A stretch of 5,918 nucleotides of DNA from Methanomethylovorans sp. (GTDB taxonomy: Archaea; Halobacteriota; Methanosarcinia; Methanosarcinales; Methanosarcinaceae), in assembly GCA_020854785.1 (NCBI GenBank), contig JAHFZE010000216.1:1-5918 (forward strand). The letters run 5' to 3'. This document shows, piece by piece, positions 1-5,657 of this stretch. The notes beneath the pieces are model-generated. The model was not told where the DNA came from. It saw only the letters and a list, made by a program, of their open reading frames with translations, and searched no databases. A program made the translations under genes and the position numbers. Numbering within the stretch: the first letter of the stretch is position 1; the number at the start of each line of letters is the position of its first letter.

Positions 1-540
1 GCCATTGTTGTCGTAAACACCGACTTCATCTGCACCATCACCATTCCAGTCTCCAACAACAGATGTTACATCTTCCCAGCCAAGACCGATAACATCAAAG
101 CCAGGATCTGTCTGGAGAAGGAAATTATTACCGTTTCTATTGTATATGCCAACCTCGGTAATTCCATCTCCGTCCCAATCACCTACAATGGGCTCAGTAC
201 CTGCCCAGCCAAATCCCACGATATCAGCGGAACTGGTAGTGGTGTTCCACAGAGCCCAGGTACCTTCATTGTTGTATACTCCGACCTCGTCCGAGCCATC
301 GCCATTCCAGTCTCCAACTACTGGTGTAACTCCTGACCATCCCAGACCAATGACATCAAAGCCAGAATCTGTCTGGATAAGGAGATTATTACCATCTCTG
401 TTGTATATACCAACCTCGGTAATTCCATCTCCGTCCCAATCACCTACAATGGGCTCAGTACCTGCCCAGCCAAACCCAATAATATCTGCAGCATTGGTTT
501 CAGTGTTCCAGAGTGCCCAAGTGCCTTCGTTGTTGTATAC
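1..540 (-). repeat. 261-bp (87-residue) tandem repeat with DGDG loops, two full copies and the start of a third
   Basis: Unit one spans 280-540, unit two 19-279, and a third begins at 18 and leaves the window. The register is exactly 261 bp, as shown by the codons for VY at 535-540, 274-279 and 13-18. Comparing my own translations, the two full units match at 75 of 87 residues. A block of 65 bp is identical at 149-213 and 410-474. Each unit is itself a pair of half-repeats, each holding one VGDW(D/N)GDG loop followed by E-V-G-(I/V)-Y. Confidence 0.9.
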
Positions 541-1548
541 ACCTACACTGTTAGCAACAGAGACCTGTCCACTATCAACCTGCAAAATGACAAGACCATT
601 CCAACCATCTGCTACATAGACATAATTGCCAGAAACAGCAATTCCCCATGCAGAACCGGCCGTATCATAACTTCCTGCAAGTGTTGGCTCAGCGGGGACA
701 CTTATATCCACAATGAAAAGACCAGCATCCCTATCAAGTATATAGACATGAGTTTCCGAGACAGCAATATCCTTTGTATCAGCACCAGTAGTATTGTAGA
801 AACCCACCTCTGTTGGAGAAGACAGATCACTGATATCCACGATCACAAGACCGTAGGTGTCATCAGCTAGATATGCATACGTGCCAGAAACTGCAATCTT
901 GTAAGCAGGATCAGTGTCATAGATGCCCTCAACTGTTGGTACTGAAGGATCTGTGATATTTAAGATCACAAGACCGTTGATACCGGCGGCTAAACAGGCA
1001 TAATTGCCTGATACAGCAACATCCCATACATAGCTGCCAGCATCATATCTTTCTAAAATGCTTGGTGCAGATGGATCTGTAACATCAATGATCACAAGAC
1101 CGTTATCCAGATCGGCTACATAAGCATAATTACCTGATATTGCAACATTCCGTGCATATCCGGAAGTATTATAACTTCCTGCAAGCTCTGGAGACAAAGG
1201 ATCACTGATATCCACGATCACAAGACCGTTCTCATCATCTGCCACGTAAGCATAATTGCCTGATACGGCAACACCATTTGCATAACCAGCAGTATCATAA
1301 TTGCTTGAAATTGTTGATGAACCAGGGTCAGTGACGTTCATGATCACAAGACCAGCATTATAGTTAGCTATGTAAGCATAATTGTCCTGGACAACAACAT
1401 CAGATGCAACACCGGCAGTATTATAAGTGCCTACAAGTGTCACGTTGACCTCTTCTGCAATTGTTGAATTGCTCATGCTCAGCAACATAAATACAAACAT
1501 AAAAGCAATACCAACATATCTGTATGATCTATTTAACTTGAATTGCAT
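1..1548 (-). CDS. Secreted LVIVD-repeat / DGDG-repeat protein (3' end outside window)
   Basis: An open frame of 516 codons runs from ATG at 1548 to the left edge without a stop, so the protein is partial. The start is supported by AAGGTGG at 1554-1560, five bases upstream. Residues 1-31 form a typical signal peptide: basic MQFKLNRSYR, a hydrophobic core around 12-25, and a likely cut after STIA. Residues 36-325 hold seven repeats of about 42 residues, each with a GLVI(V/I)D-like strand (Gly at 66, 108, 150, 192, 233, 276, 318) and a SGNYAYVAD-like strand. This is the LVIVD family, predicted to form a beta-propeller-like fold. From residue 337 an 87-residue unit repeats, with VGDW(D/N)GDG loops that could bind calcium, as in FG-GAP or dockerin-like loops. 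It is probably an exported or cell-surface protein for adhesion or binding. Its ligand, any C-terminal anchor and its exact role cannot be seen. Confidence 0.9.
   Translation of the reverse strand, partial: MQFKLNRSYRYVGIAFMFVFMLLSMSNSTIAEEVNVTLVGTYNTAGVASDVVVQDNYAYIANYNAGLVIMNVTDPGSSTISSNYDTAGYANGVAVSGNYAYVADDENGLVIVDISDPLSPELAGSYNTSGYARNVAISGNYAYVADLDNGLVIIDVTDPSAPSILERYDAGSYVWDVAVSGNYACLAAGINGLVILNITDPSVPTVEGIYDTDPAYKIAVSGTYAYLADDTYGLVIVDISDLSSPTEVGFYNTTGADTKDIAVSETHVYILDRDAGLFIVDISVPAEPTLAGSYDTAGSAWGIAVSGNYVYVADGWNGLVILQVDSGQVSVANSVGVYNNEGTWALWNTETNAADIIGFGWAGTEPIVGDWDGDGITEVGIYNRDGNNLLIQTDSGFDVIGLGWSGVTPVVGDWNGDGSDEVGVYNNEGTWALWNTTTSSADIVGFGWAGTEPIVGDWDGDGITEVGIYNRNGNNFLLQTDPGFDVIGLGWEDVTSVVGDWNGDGADEVGVYDNNG
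574..1443 (-). repeat. Seven tandem LVIVD repeats (about 126 bp each)
   Basis: Within the secreted protein, the motif (N/A)GL(V/F)I recurs at residue spacings of 42, 42, 42, 41, 43 and 42. At the DNA level this appears as recurring GATCACAAGACC blocks on the plus strand, for example at 1222-1227, 1096-1101, 970-975 and 847-852. Each unit also has a SGNYAY(V/I)A(D/N) strand and a D(P/L)SxP turn. This matches the LVIVD family (Pfam LVIVD), known from secreted archaeal and bacterial proteins. The seventh unit is followed by a short linker (QVDSGQVSVANS) leading into the DGDG repeats. Confidence 0.85.
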
Positions 1549-1553
1549 TCAAA

Positions 1554-1560
1554 CCACCTT
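1554..1560 (-). promoter_or_regulatory. Ribosome binding site of the secreted repeat protein
   Basis: On the minus strand AAGGTGG precedes TTTGA and the ATG at 1548. It matches the archaeal anti-Shine-Dalgarno sequence (AGGTGG core) with good spacing and fixes the start codon. Confidence 0.75.
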
Positions 1561-1615
1561 CTACACAAATAACAGAGAAGCTTGTGTTGAATTCTACCAG
1601 AATGGCTGAAAAAAA

Positions 1616-1626
1616 TTATACTAATA
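1616..1626 (-). promoter_or_regulatory. Candidate TATA region, proximal, for the secreted repeat protein
   Basis: Read on the minus strand this is TATTAGTATAA followed by a T-rich run. A start about 25 bases downstream would give a leader of roughly 45 bases before the ATG at 1548. The same 11-mer occurs again at 1700-1710, so either copy may be the promoter. Confidence 0.35.
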
Positions 1627-1699
1627 GCACACCTGTTGATATAGAATAGCCCACTTTCTAAACCCCCGTATTTGTGGCCTTTCAAATGTAAATTACACC

Positions 1700-1716
1700 T
1701 TATACTAATATATACC
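1700..1716 (-). promoter_or_regulatory. Candidate TATA region, distal, for the secreted repeat protein
   Basis: Read on the minus strand this is GGTATATATTAGTATAA, a better TATA match than the proximal copy. If used, it gives a leader of about 130 bases, which is long but not unusual in Methanosarcina relatives. The choice between the two copies cannot be made by reading alone. Confidence 0.4.
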
Positions 1717-1807
1717 TTGCCCAAAAACGAGTGTTGTAAACATGTTTCCCCTGCACTGCAGAGATTAAGTGGGATTTTAAAATACAACTTATATACTGTC
1801 CTCTGAT

Positions 1808-2011
1808 TTGGGTCAAAGTGAAAAGGACTGGAGAAAAACGATCTTTCGCTCATGTTCGACGTATTTGAACTATTGCCACAGTCAATTTTGTCCTCCGGAT
1901 AGCATCAGACAACTCATAGCTGTAGAAGGCGATATAATTACCGATCACTGTCCATTACTTGAAGAAGAGAACTGGGCTGACGTAAGTACAGCTTTCCTGC
2001 AATATAATTAA
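1808..2011 (+). CDS. Doubtful small ORF of 67 codons upstream of srp54; possible gene remnant
   Basis: The frame opens at a TTG with no clear ribosome binding site. The only nearby rightward TATA-like element (TTATATAC, 1789-1796) would start RNA around 1820, downstream of that TTG, so the start is poor. I do not recognise the product. The C-terminal half (from about residue 29, PPDSIRQLIAVEGDI onward, ending in AFLQYN) reads like real protein, with acidic residues and ordinary codon use. The first half is rich in Cys, Ser and aromatic residues and reads like non-coding DNA. An alternative is the end of a decayed gene whose 5' part is lost or frameshifted: another frame starts at the ATG at 1852 with MFDVFELLPQSILSSG and then stops. 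It could equally be chance. No transmembrane segment or signal peptide is visible. Confidence 0.2.
   Translation: MGQSEKDWRKTIFRSCSTYLNYCHSQFCPPDSIRQLIAVEGDIITDHCPLLEEENWADVSTAFLQYN
2001..2009 (+). promoter_or_regulatory. Candidate srp54 promoter (TATA-like)
   Basis: AATATAATT lies about 55-62 bases upstream of the srp54 ATG and would start RNA near 2030, leaving a leader of about 30 bases. It overlaps the last codons of the doubtful ORF at 1808-2011, which suggests srp54 is transcribed on its own. Confidence 0.4.
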
Positions 2012-2049
2012 ATAAAGGCAACCCTTTAATAATGAAAAAGAACTGAACA

Positions 2050-2058
2050 GGGCGATCC
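2050..2058 (+). promoter_or_regulatory. Weak ribosome binding site of srp54
   Basis: GGGCGATCC differs by one base from GGTGATCC, the complement of the archaeal 16S rRNA 3' end, and lies four bases before the ATG at 2063. Because the pairing includes the GATCC part, the core GG is at normal distance from the start. Confidence 0.45.
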
Positions 2059-2062
2059 TTAA

Positions 2063-3382
2063 ATGGTAATGGAAAAACTCGGAAGCTCCTTACAGGATGC
2101 ACTTAAGAAGCTCGTCAAATCCGGGAGGATAGACGAACACACGGTCAATGAAGTGGTAAAGGACATCCAGAGAGCAATGCTGCAGGCTGACGTTAACGTC
2201 AAGCTTGTCATGAAGATGTCGAACCATATCAAGGAACGTGCTATGAAGGAAGATGTGCCTTCAGGCATGAACCCACGGGAGCATGTGATAAGGATCGTCT
2301 ATCAGGAACTCATCAACATCATCGGTAAGGGTACCGACATTCCCCTGAAACCACAGAAGATCATGATGATCGGTCTTCAGGGTAGCGGCAAGACCACCAC
2401 CACATCAAAACTTGCAAGGTATTTTCAGCGTAAGGGTCTAAGACCTGCGGTTATATGTGCAGATACGTTCAGGCCCGGTGCATACCAGCAGTTGAATACC
2501 CTTTGTGGCAAACTTAACGTTACATTTTACGGAGAGGAAGGCAACCCCGATGCAGTGGGGATCGTAGAGAGAGGTCTTAAGGAAGTTGAAAAGTACGATG
2601 TGATCATAATAGACACTGCAGGACGCCACTCTCTGGAAAAGGACCTCATCGAGGAAATGGAGCAGATCCATGCAATTGCACATCCGGACTACAAACTGCT
2701 TGTACTTGATGGTGCTATCGGCCAGCAGGCAAGTGAACAGGCCAGAGCGTTCAATGATTCCATAGGCATATCAGGAGTTGTCATATCTAAACTGGATGGT
2801 ACCGCAAAGGGTGGAGGGGCCATATCTGCAGTGTCTGAAACTAATTCTTCCATCGCGTTCATCGGTGTCGGAGAAACACCCGATGATCTGGAGAAGTTCG
2901 AACCTGACAGGTTCATATCCAAATTACTTGGAATGGGAGATATAAAGGGACTCATAGAGAAAGCCCAGGAAAACCTGATGGAAGAGGAACTTGACATGGA
3001 AGCCATGATGAGAGGACGCTTTACTCTCAAGGACATGTACAAGCAACTGGAAACTCTCAACAAAATGGGCCCAATGAAACAGATCATGCAGATGCTGCCT
3101 CTGGGGGGCATGGGTGTGAAGGTGCCTGAGGAAGCGTACCAGGTGACAGGGGAGAAACTTACACGGTACCGTGTGGTAATGGACTCCATGACTGAGGAAG
3201 AAATGCTTAATCCACGCCTGATAGGAAGTGCCAGGATAAAGCGTATCTCCATAGGATCAGGATGCAGTCCTGATGATGTAAGAGAATTGTTGAAATACTA
3301 TAAGACGATGCAGAATACCATGAAAGGTTTGCGTGGCGGTAAATTCAACATGCAGAAAATGATGAAGAAATTCGGCATGTAA
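2063..3382 (+). CDS. srp54: Signal recognition particle 54 kDa protein (SRP54/Ffh), GTPase
   Basis: Complete, 439 residues, the usual size for archaeal SRP54. It binds signal sequences on ribosomes and 7S RNA in the cytosol, then docks with the FtsY receptor through paired GTP hydrolysis for membrane targeting. The N domain occupies about 1-90. The G domain, about 91-295, shows [11 protein letters not shown] at 104-114 (P-loop), DTFRPGA at 134-140, DTAGR at 184-188, [11 protein letters not shown] at 242-252 and the closing loop [12 protein letters not shown] at 268-279. The Met-rich M domain, about 300-439, carries the hydrophobic finger loop near 336-352 and the RNA-binding [12 protein letters not shown] segment at 389-400. 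The ATG at 2063 matches the family start ([17 protein letters not shown]); ATG at 2069 is an in-frame alternative. The gene converges with guaAA 18 bp away, and the usual archaeal partner ftsY is not visible here. No key residue is missing. Confidence 0.98.
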   Translation: MVMEKLGSSLQDALKKLVKSGRIDEHTVNEVVKDIQRAMLQADVNVKLVMKMSNHIKERAMKEDVPSGMNPREHVIRIVYQELINIIGKGTDIPLKPQKIMMIGLQGSGKTTTTSKLARYFQRKGLRPAVICADTFRPGAYQQLNTLCGKLNVTFYGEEGNPDAVGIVERGLKEVEKYDVIIIDTAGRHSLEKDLIEEMEQIHAIAHPDYKLLVLDGAIGQQASEQARAFNDSIGISGVVISKLDGTAKGGGAISAVSETNSSIAFIGVGETPDDLEKFEPDRFISKLLGMGDIKGLIEKAQENLMEEELDMEAMMRGRFTLKDMYKQLETLNKMGPMKQIMQMLPLGGMGVKVPEEAYQVTGEKLTRYRVVMDSMTEEEMLNPRLIGSARIKRISIGSGCSPDDVRELLKYYKTMQNTMKGLRGGKFNMQKMMKKFGM

Positions 3383-3390
3383 AATAAAAT

Positions 3391-3420
3391 AGGTATGTGA
3401 TCAATGATCCTCACATACCT
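3391..3420 (-). terminator. Hairpin terminator of guaAA, perhaps used from both sides
   Basis: AGGTATGTGA at 3391-3400 and TCACATACCT at 3411-3420 form a perfect 10-bp stem with a 10-base loop. On the minus strand the stem is followed at once by ATTTTATTTT (3390-3381), a T-rich run suited to archaeal termination. One arm encodes residues near the C-terminus of GuaAA and the loop contains its stop codon. On the plus strand the stem is followed by an A-run, so it is a weaker terminator for srp54. Confidence 0.65.
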
Positions 3421-3970
3421 TAAAAAAATTTAAGAAAAGGTCCTTACCTTTTTCCGTGTGGACAACTTCCGGGTGCCACTGTACCCCATAGAGTGGCCTG
3501 GTTTCATGCTTCATGGCTTCTATTTCGCAAATTTCTGACCTTGCCAGCCATGCAAAACCTTCAGGCAAAGTTTTTACTTCATCAGCGTGTGATGCCCACA
3601 CAGATGTCTTAGGAGCCATTCCTTGCAAGATGTTGTCTTCCTCAAGGATCTCGACCTCAACCTCGGCATATCCCCCGAATTTACCCGGACCGATCTCTCC
3701 GCCAAATGTTCTGGCCATCACCTGATGCCCCAGACATATTCCAAGAATAGGAAGATCGATCTCCCTTATATACTGCTCACAATTGCCTGCCCTTTCCAGA
3801 GTCGGACCTCCACTGAGTATCAGTCCGTCCGGTCCTTTTGACAGGATATCTTCCACGGAAGATGTATTGGAGATCATGCTCGTATCCATATCCAGGTCCC
3901 GGATAGTACGGTGGATGAGATGACAGAATTGGCCATAGTTATTGATAACAAGGATATTCATTGTTTTCAT
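3401..3970 (-). CDS. guaAA: GMP synthase (glutamine-hydrolysing) subunit A, class I glutamine amidotransferase
   Basis: Complete, 189 residues, the normal length for the archaeal stand-alone glutaminase subunit. It releases ammonia from glutamine and passes it to the separate ATP-pyrophosphatase subunit (GuaAB), which converts XMP to GMP in the cytosol. The class I triad is intact: nucleophile Cys79 in GICLGHQ, with His166 and Glu168 in GVQWHPEV. The oxyanion segment LILSGGP lies at 50-56 and the archaeal GuaA hallmark [13 protein letters not shown] at 10-22. The first ATG (3970) is preferred because GGGTGG lies nine bases upstream; the second ATG (Met4) would be 18 bases away. It is divergent from the KaiC-like gene and convergent with srp54. 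No guaAB is present in the window. Related amidotransferases (TrpG, PabA, CarA) are less likely because of the HLIHRT and [11 protein letters not shown] segments. Confidence 0.95.
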   Translation of the reverse strand: MKTMNILVINNYGQFCHLIHRTIRDLDMDTSMISNTSSVEDILSKGPDGLILSGGPTLERAGNCEQYIREIDLPILGICLGHQVMARTFGGEIGPGKFGGYAEVEVEILEEDNILQGMAPKTSVWASHADEVKTLPEGFAWLARSEICEIEAMKHETRPLYGVQWHPEVVHTEKGKDLFLNFFKVCEDH

Positions 3971-3979
3971 GATATAGAC

Positions 3980-3985
3980 CCACCC
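3980..3985 (-). promoter_or_regulatory. Ribosome binding site of guaAA, inside a 10-bp palindrome
   Basis: On the minus strand GGGTGG precedes GTCTATATC and the ATG at 3970, giving nine bases of spacing. It overlaps the perfect palindrome CACCCGGGTG at 3981-3990, so base pairing or a bound protein could affect access to it. Confidence 0.55.
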
Positions 3986-4011
3986 GGGTGTTTATCGCAA
4001 GTATGGCGAAT

Positions 4012-4022
4012 CAATATAAATA
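4012..4022 (-). promoter_or_regulatory. guaAA promoter (TATA box)
   Basis: Read on the minus strand this is TATTTATATTG, a good archaeal TATA box. Transcription would start near 3988-3990, leaving a leader of about 20 bases that includes the ribosome binding site. Confidence 0.55.
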
Positions 4023-4097
4023 CATATGCTCTTTTACATATGCTGTTTTAGGACACCACAGAAAAGTGAAGCTTCATATGCATAAATGCGCATAAAT
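4021..4097. repeat. CATATGC direct repeats and related elements in the guaAA / kaiC-like divergent promoter
   Basis: TACATATGCT occurs at 4021-4030 and again at 4035-4044, and CATATGC appears a third time at 4075-4081. The third copy runs into GCATAAAT at 4080-4087, repeated at 4090-4097. The first copy abuts the guaAA TATA box and the last ones lie just upstream of the rightward TATA run. The arrangement fits binding sites for a regulator between two divergent promoters, but this AT-rich DNA could also repeat by chance. Confidence 0.4.
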
Positions 4098-4111
4098 AAA
4101 TACTTATAGGG

Positions 4112-4126
4112 TATAAATAATATATT
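4112..4126 (+). promoter_or_regulatory. Promoter of the KaiC-like gene (TATA box)
   Basis: TATAAATAATATATT lies 34-48 bases before the TTG start. RNA would begin near 4138-4142, giving a short leader that still includes the GAGG at 4148-4151. Confidence 0.5.
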
Positions 4127-4147
4127 GCGAACAAATTCAAATCTGAC

Positions 4148-4151
4148 GAGG
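4148..4151 (+). promoter_or_regulatory. Ribosome binding site that selects a TTG start
   Basis: GAGG sits eight bases before the TTG at 4160. The ATG at 4152 touches the GAGG, is in another frame and stops after ten codons, so the TTG is the likely start. No in-frame ATG or GTG lies between the upstream stop at 4118-4120 and the TTG. Confidence 0.6.
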
Positions 4152-4159
4152 ATGTTGTT

Positions 4160-5536
4160 TTGGAAATCGTGTCTACCGGAATAGAGGGATTGGACGAGAT
4201 CCTTGGTGGAGGGGTCCTTAGCCCCTCGACCACATTCATTGCAGGAACACCTGGGACAGGAAGAACGACCCTTGGAATACAGAGCCTGTGCGCTGCAGCA
4301 AAAAAAGGAGAGAAGGTGCTGTACGTAGCTATTTCATCTAAACCTGAAGCATTGATACGACAGATACTTGCAAGGTTCAGTTTCTTTGAAGAGGATATAA
4401 ACATCCGTACCTTTAATGTCAGCAGTGTGGAAAGAGACCCGCTCACTATGCTTGTAGAACTGGGGAATATCGTAAGCTCACTTAAACCTGACAGGATATT
4501 GATAGATCCTGTCACACCTATCGGATTCGGATTTCCGGAGGCTGAAAGGCGAAGGTTCATGTATTCCCTTAACGCTGCACTCAACGAATGGAATGCAGTG
4601 GTCTGCTTTACAGGTACCCTAGAACCAGCCGCTGTAAAGAGCAATGTTATCAGCGACATAGTAGACAATATAATATACCTCTCACAAAGTTTTGACACAC
4701 ATATTACCAGGCGATATATCGAATTAATGAAAGTAACGGGCATGTCATCTATTCAAGGAGAGCATACATTTGAGATCGGAACCGAGGGGATATCTGTTTA
4801 TCCTAAGGATACAGCGCAAGCTGACCATTCCATACCTGCTTCCAAAGAACGCATTTCTACAGGCACATCCATGCTTGATGGAATGCTGAGGGGAGGCTTG
4901 CTCAAAGGTTCCTCCAACCTTATTGCAGGATCTACCGGTACGGGCAAAACCGTACTTGGACTCCAATTCATCATGGAAGGAGCTAAAAAAGGAGAAAACG
5001 GGCTCATCATTAACTTTGAAGAAACTCCAGAGGAACTATATGCACATGCTTCTAATTTTGGATGGGACCTGAAAGGAATGGAAGAAAAAGGTAAGGTAAA
5101 GATCATCCACACATTGCCGTCTTCACTGGACCCTAACAAACACATGATGCAATTAAAGAAAACCATCATGGGAACCGGGGCACAGAGATTATTCCTGGAT
5201 CCTGTAGATGGTTTTGATTATGCCCTTATGGACCCGATAGTAAGAAAAGAGCATATAGCCGCTCTCACAAGAATGTTCCGGAACCTGGGTATTACATCAC
5301 TTCTGACCTATCTCAACCCGGAAGGTAAAGAAGGGTTAAAGACGCTCGACATACCAATAGCACCGGTTGCAGATAGCGTCATGATCTTACAACAGCGCCT
5401 TATACCCTCTGGTATGCAGAAGTCACTATTGATAATCAAGGTCAGAGGCAGCGACCATGAAAAAAGTCCTGCGATATATGAAATAACCTCAAATGGTTTT
5501 GTGATAGAGGATCTCACTCGCGGAGAAAGAACTTGA
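4160..5536 (+). CDS. KaiC-like / RAD55-family RecA-superfamily ATPase with two KaiC domains
   Basis: Complete, 458 residues, starting at TTG with GAGG eight bases upstream. Two KaiC domains lie in tandem, about 1-216 and 230-455, each opening with STGxxxLDxxLxGGxL. The second domain has a standard Walker A (GSTGTGKT, 257-264), the acidic pair E287-E288 in NFEETPEEL, Walker B ending at D347 (RLFLD) and a KVRG finger at 427-430. The first has Arg35 in place of the Walker A Lys (GTPGTGRTT), Ser59-Ser60 where the acidic pair should be, Walker B ending at D116, and KVTG (191-194) instead of KxRG. ATP turnover is therefore probably confined to the second domain. Family members form hexamers in the cytosol and act in signalling; archaeal ones are mostly of unknown function. 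Compared with cyanobacterial KaiC (519 residues) it lacks the C-terminal tail, so a true clock role is unlikely. Its partner is unknown. Confidence 0.9.
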   Translation: MEIVSTGIEGLDEILGGGVLSPSTTFIAGTPGTGRTTLGIQSLCAAAKKGEKVLYVAISSKPEALIRQILARFSFFEEDINIRTFNVSSVERDPLTMLVELGNIVSSLKPDRILIDPVTPIGFGFPEAERRRFMYSLNAALNEWNAVVCFTGTLEPAAVKSNVISDIVDNIIYLSQSFDTHITRRYIELMKVTGMSSIQGEHTFEIGTEGISVYPKDTAQADHSIPASKERISTGTSMLDGMLRGGLLKGSSNLIAGSTGTGKTVLGLQFIMEGAKKGENGLIINFEETPEELYAHASNFGWDLKGMEEKGKVKIIHTLPSSLDPNKHMMQLKKTIMGTGAQRLFLDPVDGFDYALMDPIVRKEHIAALTRMFRNLGITSLLTYLNPEGKEGLKTLDIPIAPVADSVMILQQRLIPSGMQKSLLIIKVRGSDHEKSPAIYEITSNGFVIEDLTRGERT

Positions 5537-5573
5537 TAACAACAGTTTTCTGACGTGCTGGACCCTGAAAGTT

Positions 5574-5586
5574 ACTTCTTTTCTCT
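5574..5586 (+). terminator. Pyrimidine-rich possible terminator after the KaiC-like gene
   Basis: ACTTCTTTTCTCT lies about 40 bases after the TGA stop and just before the TATA box of the next gene. Archaeal termination often needs only a T-rich stretch, but this run is interrupted by C residues and no stem precedes it. Confidence 0.3.
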
Positions 5587-5589
5587 AAA

Positions 5590-5601
5590 TAAATTTATAT
5601 A
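5590..5601 (+). promoter_or_regulatory. Promoter of the ADTH synthase gene (TATA box)
   Basis: TAAATTTATATA contains a consensus archaeal TATA box (TTTATATA, 5594-5601). Transcription would begin near 5620-5625, leaving a leader of about 35 bases. This is the clearest promoter in the window and indicates that the gene is transcribed separately from the KaiC-like gene. Confidence 0.7.
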
Positions 5602-5605
5602 CCTT

Positions 5606-5638
5606 AACCGTGTTACTATGTTACATACTAGCACGGTT
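5606..5638. promoter_or_regulatory. 33-bp near-perfect dyad over the predicted transcription start; candidate operator
   Basis: Left arm AACCGTGTTACTATG (5606-5620) and right arm CATACTAGCACGGTT (5624-5638) surround TTA. Thirteen of 15 positions are complementary, one pair is T-G and one is C-C. The dyad begins four bases after the TATA box and covers the predicted start site. In archaea a repressor bound there usually blocks RNA polymerase. Alternatively, part of it may fold as a leader hairpin. Confidence 0.6.
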
Positions 5639-5644
5639 TTGAAT

Positions 5645-5652
5645 GGAGATCA
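5645..5652 (+). promoter_or_regulatory. Ribosome binding site of the ADTH synthase gene
   Basis: GGAGATCA, with its GGAG core nine bases before the ATG at 5658, supports this start. It lies six bases after the dyad ends. Confidence 0.65.
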
Positions 5653-5657
5653 TAAAG

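Larger units (their letters stand above)
1549..2062. other. 514-bp divergent spacer between the secreted protein gene and srp54
   Basis: Besides the ribosome binding site and two TATA candidates for the leftward gene, this stretch holds a TTATATAC element at 1789-1796 pointing right, a doubtful small ORF at 1808-2011, and a TATA-like run at 2001-2009 close to srp54. A weak stem (ACACAA at 1563-1568 with TTGTGT at 1582-1587) sits in the leftward leader. I see no tRNA, no box C/D RNA that I could defend, and no terminal inverted repeats. The left two thirds look non-coding, with AT-rich sequence and no convincing frame. Confidence 0.6.

Noticed and set aside
140..619. A 159-codon plus-strand frame with its own internal repeats
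   Set aside because: It is the antisense of the secreted repeat protein, and its repetition is copied from the 261-bp unit. It has no ribosome binding site, while the minus frame has a signal peptide and known repeats.
1533..1853. A 106-codon minus-strand frame ahead of the secreted protein
   Set aside because: It overlaps the start and leader of the secreted protein, is rich in Cys, His and Phe with no recognisable motif, and lacks a ribosome binding site.
2689..3252. A 187-codon minus-strand frame inside srp54
   Set aside because: Its Ser/Met/Pro-rich product is the mirror of the Met-rich SRP54 M domain and G domain; srp54 is unmistakable on the plus strand.
4048..4743. A 231-codon minus-strand frame opposite the KaiC-like gene
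   Set aside because: It is long but Ser/Thr-rich with no domain, and it would run through the divergent promoter region. The plus-strand KaiC domains explain the open frame.
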